DNA from: CANDOC01 sp965261725
GTDB taxonomy: Bacteria; Pseudomonadota; Gammaproteobacteria; Pseudomonadales; Endozoicomonadaceae
Direction: 5' to 3'
Length of the DNA: 64,000 nucleotides
Assembly (NCBI GenBank): GCA_965261725.1
Contig: CBDHDU010000002.1
Span: 124,001 to 188,000, forward strand
The notes beneath the pieces were generated by a model. The model was not told the DNA's origin and did not search any database. It saw only the letters and a list, made by a program, of their open reading frames with translations. Below are positions 60,599 through 64,000 of the stretch, piece after piece (positions within the stretch are counted from its first letter, which is position 1; every line of letters starts with the position of its first letter). The translations under genes were made by a program, and so were the position numbers.

Positions 60599-61393
60599 AT
60601 GGGGTTGCACAAGAAGGCCGGGGAGTGGTTGCAGGACGGACCTCAGGGCGTATTGCTGATGCTGTGTCTTTCGGTATTGCTGCACTACGTTATTTTTCAG
60701 AATGCTCCTGAAACCGAAGTTGTACTGGAAGATTCCTCTGGCGCCTGGTCGGCACCGGTAAATGTCACGTTTTCTACGTTGACAACTCAGGCGCAACCGG
60801 AAGTTGAACCTCCTGAGCCGGAACCGGAGATCGAACCCGAACCAGAGCCGGAACCAGAAGAGATACCACCTGAACCCGTAAAAGAAGAACCGGAGATCTT
60901 GCCCGAACCTGAAGTGGTGAAGGAGGAGGCTCCGGTGGTGAAACCGGTTGAGAAGAAACCTGAACCAGTAGAAAAGCCAAAAGTGGAAGAGGTTAAGCCG
61001 GAACCACCGAAAAAGCCTGAGCCTGAACCGGAACCTCAACCACCGGCAGAAGCATCCGTAGCTTCAGCATTGGAAGAAGTTAAAGATGTGCCGGAAGGGC
61101 TAAGTGAGGAAATTCCGGTGGTTACGGAACCGGCATTTCGCAGCACACCACGGCCACCGTCTTATCCACGGATGGCCAGACGCCGGAATCTGGAAGGTGT
61201 CGTTTTAATTGAAGTGCTGGTGGATGAAGCCGGTAACTCTCAGGAAATCAAGATTATTGAATCTTCCGGGCATGAAATTTTAGACAAGGCTGCACTGCGT
61301 GCAGTTAAAAAGTGGGAATTTAAACCTATGGTGCGTGACGGCATCGCAACCCTCTCAAAAGTGCGGGTGCCCGTTGCGTTTAATCTGCGGTAA
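60599..61393 (+). CDS. tonB: TonB energy transducer of the heme uptake operon
   Basis: A 264-residue TonB from the ATG at 60599 (a GTG lies one codon before). One N-terminal membrane segment (GVLLMLCLSVLLHYVIF) precedes a long Pro-Glu/Pro-Lys region (about 65-155, e.g. EPEPEPEPEEIPPEPVKEE), which spans the periplasm. The globular C-terminal domain has PRPPSYPRMARRRNLEGVVL, DEAGNSQEIKIIESSGHEIL and KAALRAVKKWEFKP. It carries energy from ExbB/ExbD to the receptor encoded opposite. The Pro/Glu tract comes from near-tandem gaaccg/cctgag codons and may vary in length. Confidence 0.93.
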   Translation: MGLHKKAGEWLQDGPQGVLLMLCLSVLLHYVIFQNAPETEVVLEDSSGAWSAPVNVTFSTLTTQAQPEVEPPEPEPEIEPEPEPEPEEIPPEPVKEEPEILPEPEVVKEEAPVVKPVEKKPEPVEKPKVEEVKPEPPKKPEPEPEPQPPAEASVASALEEVKDVPEGLSEEIPVVTEPAFRSTPRPPSYPRMARRRNLEGVVLIEVLVDEAGNSQEIKIIESSGHEILDKAALRAVKKWEFKPMVRDGIATLSKVRVPVAFNLR

Positions 61394-61403
61394 GGACTGA
61401 AAC

Positions 61404-62090
61404 ATGAATGATATTTTCCAACAATTAGGTGTTTTAAGCTGGCCGCTGGTTGCCGCTTCTGTGATCAGTGTGGCGCTGATTCTGGAACGCATTATTGCGT
61501 TTACCTTGCTGCCTTCCCTGAGTAAGAAGCATGTGCGCAAAATGCTGCTGAAGATTCAGGGCTGTGACTGCCGTATGCAATGTGAACAGGTGAAGCGTGA
61601 AATCTGCAGCAAGAATAACTCGCTGGGCGGCGGTGTTTCCGTACTGCTGAGCCATGCGGGTAGCAGCAAGTCTCTGCGTGAAGAAGTCGCCGGTCTTTGG
61701 CTGCTGAAACAAAAGCAGCAACTGAACGCCAACCTGAAAGTGCTGATGCTGGTGGGTGTGCTGAGTCCGATGCTGGGTCTGCTGGGTACCATTCTGGGTA
61801 TGATTGCCATGTTCCAGGGACTGGCAGCCAGCGCAGGCTCGATTACACCTGCGGTACTGGCAGATGGTCTGTGGGTTGCGATGTATACAACTGCGTTTGG
61901 TCTTGTTGTAGCGATTCCATCTTTGGCCGCCAGTCACTGTTTCGGTATTTTTGCCGGTCGTTATCTGTCCCGTCTCGAATTCGTACTGAACCATGTGAAC
62001 CTGATGATGGAAGGCGTGAAAATTGAAGAAAGCGGCATGGCGATGGAAAAGAAAGAAGCTGATGTTCATCTGGTGGGACAGGCCGCATGA
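61404..62090 (+). CDS. exbB: ExbB/TolQ/MotA-type proton channel subunit
   Basis: A 228-residue inner-membrane protein of the ExbB family. TM1 is at about 13-32 (VAASVISVALILERIIAFTL); TM2/TM3 are near VLMLVGVLSPMLGLLGTILGM and DGLWVAMYTTAFGLVVAIPSL, with the family motif GLLGTILGMI. It forms a pentameric channel with ExbD dimers using the proton gradient to drive TonB. The cysteines in CDCRMQCE are unusual for ExbB and may be a loop disulfide or metal site. Its stop overlaps the exbD start as ATGA. Confidence 0.92.
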   Translation: MNDIFQQLGVLSWPLVAASVISVALILERIIAFTLLPSLSKKHVRKMLLKIQGCDCRMQCEQVKREICSKNNSLGGGVSVLLSHAGSSKSLREEVAGLWLLKQKQQLNANLKVLMLVGVLSPMLGLLGTILGMIAMFQGLAASAGSITPAVLADGLWVAMYTTAFGLVVAIPSLAASHCFGIFAGRYLSRLEFVLNHVNLMMEGVKIEESGMAMEKKEADVHLVGQAA

Positions 62091-62506
62091 TCCGCATTGG
62101 TTCCGATGAAGAAGTATCCGCATCGTTACTGCCGGACCTGACCCCGCTGCTGGATGTTGTTTTTATCGTACTGGTATTTCTGTTGTTTACCGCCAACAGT
62201 GTGCCGCTGACTTTACCTGTCGATTTACCGGAAACCGAACGTGCGGTTTCTCAACAGCTGGATAAGCCTGACGCTATCGGAGTGAATCTTTTTGCAGAAG
62301 GTGCCTCCTGGGCGCTGGAAGGTGAAAAATACGATAGCTGGGAAGCATTCAGTACAGCGCTGCAACAAAAAGTACAGGCGGAACCGGAGCGTGCGGTTGT
62401 TATCGCCGGTGACCGTGCAGTCCCAATGGAAAATCTGGTTCAGCTGATGCAGTTCCTGCAACAGAATAATATTGCAGCTGCCCAGATTCTGATGGAGGAA
62501 AAATAA
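62087..62506 (+). CDS. exbD: ExbD/TolR-type channel subunit
   Basis: A 139-residue protein with one membrane segment (about 20-40) carrying the conserved aspartate in LPDLTPLLDVVFIVLVFLLF (the proton-binding Asp of ExbD). The periplasmic domain includes LPVDLPETERA and VVIAGDRAVPMENLVQLMQFL. It partners ExbB to energise TonB. It overlaps exbB by 4 nt, and the stop overlaps the hmuT start as TAATG, so the operon is tightly coupled. Confidence 0.93.
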   Translation: MIRIGSDEEVSASLLPDLTPLLDVVFIVLVFLLFTANSVPLTLPVDLPETERAVSQQLDKPDAIGVNLFAEGASWALEGEKYDSWEAFSTALQQKVQAEPERAVVIAGDRAVPMENLVQLMQFLQQNNIAAAQILMEEK

Positions 62507-63414
62507 TGAAAAGCACCCTGAAGAAAATGATTGCTACAGCCGGTTTCAGTGCTGCTGTTTTAGGCAGCATGCTGACATCAGCCGCGGCTATCGTGCCAGC
62601 TATCGAACCAGCAATTGATGCCAAACGCATGGTAACGATTGGTAGCAGTACCACGGAGCTGGCTTTTGCTTTGGGGGCAGGCGACAAGGTTGTAGCTGTT
62701 GATGTAACCAGTAAACACCCAGCCACAGCCTTACAGTTACCAAAAGTAGGTTATTACCGCTCTTTGTCTGCGGAAGGGATTCTGTCTATGCAGCCAGATT
62801 TGCTGCTGGGCACAGATGAAATGGGGCCTCCACCGGTTTTTCAACAACTGCAGGAAGGCAAAGTTCGGGTTGAACAGCTGCCAGCAGGGAGCGGTGTGGA
62901 TAACCTGAAACAGCGTATTGAGCTGATGGCTGAGCTGCTGGGCAATGAAGCTGCCGGGCAGCAGCTGTGGAATAAAATCAATGCTGAGCTGAATGAAGCT
63001 GAATCACTGATTCAGGGTAAACGTCCGCGAGTGATGTTTATGCTCAGCCATACCGGTACGCCGATGATGGCAGGTAAGAATACAGAAATTGACAGCCTGA
63101 TTACTTTGGCAGGTGGTATCAATGTAGCCGCCGAGCATTTCAGTTCCTATCGTCAGGTTTCTGCCGAATCGCTGATGATGATGCAGCCGGATATTCTGAT
63201 TGTCAGCGAAGCATCACTGGCGAATACCAGTGTTGATAAATTGCTTGCACTGCAGCCGGGTCTGCTTGCAACACCGGCAGGTCAGAACAAGCGTGTGGAA
63301 GTGATTGATGGTACGTTATTGATTGGTGGGCTGGGGCCGCGTACCGGTGAAGCTGTGAAAGAACTGGCAACAAAATTCTACTCTGATAAGAAATTGCTGA
63401 CCGCCCAACACTGA
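62506..63414 (+). CDS. hmuT: Periplasmic heme-binding protein HmuT
   Basis: A 302-residue class III substrate-binding protein with a signal peptide (hydrophobic core AGFSAAVLGSMLTSAAA). The heme-type pattern is RMVTIGSSTTELAFALGAG, KHPATALQLPKVGYYRSLSAEGILSMQPDLLLGTDE split by the conserved Tyr-Tyr-Arg region, and FMLSHTGTPMMAGKNTEID. The Tyr in VGYYRSLS is a candidate heme ligand. It passes heme from the receptor to HmuUV. The start overlaps the exbD stop. Confidence 0.92.
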   Translation: MKSTLKKMIATAGFSAAVLGSMLTSAAAIVPAIEPAIDAKRMVTIGSSTTELAFALGAGDKVVAVDVTSKHPATALQLPKVGYYRSLSAEGILSMQPDLLLGTDEMGPPPVFQQLQEGKVRVEQLPAGSGVDNLKQRIELMAELLGNEAAGQQLWNKINAELNEAESLIQGKRPRVMFMLSHTGTPMMAGKNTEIDSLITLAGGINVAAEHFSSYRQVSAESLMMMQPDILIVSEASLANTSVDKLLALQPGLLATPAGQNKRVEVIDGTLLIGGLGPRTGEAVKELATKFYSDKKLLTAQH

Positions 63415-63423
63415 TATTTTGCA

Positions 63424-63449
63424 GGGAGCCAAACTATCCACAGGCTCCC
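63424..63449 (+). other. Hairpin between hmuT and hmuU
   Basis: Stem GGGAGCC / GGCTCCC with a 12-nt loop and no T-run. More likely an mRNA processing or stability element reducing hmuU relative to the abundant binding protein than a full terminator. Confidence 0.55.
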
Positions 63450-63477
63450 GACTACCCAACTCTTGTATGGTCAGAGA

Positions 63478-64000
63478 ATGAAAAGAACAGAAAAAGCCCG
63501 TCTGCTGTTGTGGGGGCTGAGCATCCTGTTGCCGATAGTGATGCTGTTATCCGTTGCGACCGGTCCTGTCACTATTCCCCTCAGTGAAATTCTTCAGGTA
63601 TTACTTTCAAAGCTTGGGCTATCAAATGCCGAATCTAATCCTCAGTCTGCCCTGATTATTGAAGCGATCCGTTTGCCACGTACTTTGTTAGGCGTGCTGG
63701 TTGGCAGCACGCTGGCTGTTTGTGGTGCGGCGATGCAAGGGTTGTTTCGTAATCCGCTGGCAGACCCCGGCATTATCGGTGTTGCCAGTGGTGCTGCGCT
63801 GGGTGCCGGGATTGCAATTGTGCTTGGCGGCATGCTGCCATTTGCGTTGCCGGAAGTGTTAAGGGCTTACAGTGTTTCACTGTTTGCTTTTGTCGGTGGT
63901 TTCAGCGCGACGTTATTGGTTTACCGGATTGGAACAACATCAAATGGCACTTCTGTCGCTACTATGTTGTTGGCAGGTATTGCCATCAGTGCTTTAAGTG
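63478..64000 (+). CDS. hmuU: Heme ABC permease HmuU, 5' part (window edge)
   Basis: The frame is open from the ATG at 63478 to the window end, 174 codons. It is the N-terminal half of a FecCD/BtuC-type permease: first membrane segment WGLSILLPIVMLLSVATGP, then IRLPRTLLGVLVGSTLAVCG, the family signature AAMQGLFRNPLADPGIIGVAS, and GAALGAGIAIVLGG. Family members have about 330-350 residues and 10 membrane helices, so half is missing beyond the edge. It probably pairs with an HmuV ATPase further downstream. Confidence 0.92.
   Translation, partial: MKRTEKARLLLWGLSILLPIVMLLSVATGPVTIPLSEILQVLLSKLGLSNAESNPQSALIIEAIRLPRTLLGVLVGSTLAVCGAAMQGLFRNPLADPGIIGVASGAALGAGIAIVLGGMLPFALPEVLRAYSVSLFAFVGGFSATLLVYRIGTTSNGTSVATMLLAGIAISALS

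Overview
The window looks like a chromosomal segment of a marine gammaproteobacterium of the Oceanospirillales/Endozoicomonadaceae type. This is inferred from moderate G+C, Pseudomonas-like gene order, and several exported or repetitive proteins of the kind seen in host-associated relatives. The best anchor is the minus-strand block at about 37.5-52.7 kb: sfsA, dksA, gluQ, cbrX, cbrA, cbrB, pcnB, folK, panB, panC, panD. Pseudomonas carries the same order. Here it is interrupted by a Met/Gln/Asn/Tyr-rich exported protein between gluQ and cbrX and by a retropepsin-like protease between cbrB and pcnB. No insertion sequence, phage, CRISPR or rRNA was recognised. There is one tRNA, tRNA-Ile(CAU).

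Layout. 0-10.5 kb: the 5' part of a Fe(III)-type binding protein gene; a signalling operon of a giant hybrid histidine kinase with three receivers, CheR, a receiver-less CheB and a REC-PAS-GGDEF cyclase; a small membrane protein; an acyl-CoA dehydrogenase. 10.5-16.1 kb (minus): a BarA-like hybrid kinase with a YfiR-family protein, and a subtilisin-like protease preceded by a gene that looks like a free-standing protease prodomain. 16.1-21.5 kb: DedA/ATP-grasp pair, YHS/DoxX pair, a fused acyltransferase resembling ornithine-lipid synthase OlsF, a DinB-like protein. 21.5-28.5 kb: an agmatine catabolism locus with agmatine deiminase, two paralogous APC transporters and two paralogous TetR regulators on the minus strand, and a putrescine-carbamoyltransferase-like gene on the plus strand. 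The divergent promoter region carries two FNR/Anr-type boxes, each 21 nt from a -10-like hexamer, one for each direction. 28.5-37.5 kb: an exported FAD-linked oxidase-like protein, the tRNA, a frameshifted MpaA-like amidase, LapG/LapD, an unknown exported protein, a DUF2333 protein, and Sui1/YciH. 37.5-52.9 kb: the conserved pan/pcnB/cbr/dksA block. 52.9-58 kb: an accessory stretch with an exported kinase-fold protein that seems to lack catalytic residues, an mgtE remnant behind a hairpin-rich non-coding stretch, and a two-gene unit whose main product is built of 11- and 18-residue amphipathic repeats. 58-64 kb: a heme uptake locus with an outer-membrane receptor facing tonB-exbB-exbD-hmuT-hmuU, with a Fur-like box.

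How the genes work together. The agmatine locus would import agmatine, deiminate it to N-carbamoylputrescine, and phosphorolyse that to putrescine and carbamoyl phosphate. Its promoter architecture suggests oxygen-limited induction, like the arginine deiminase pathway under Anr. Several genes serve c-di-GMP and surface life (GGDEF cyclase, YfiR-like protein, LapD/LapG). The heme operon is self-contained, with its own TonB/ExbBD. The least explained genes are the amphipathic-repeat protein and its coupled partner, the exported pseudokinase-like protein, and the low-complexity exported protein next to cbrX.
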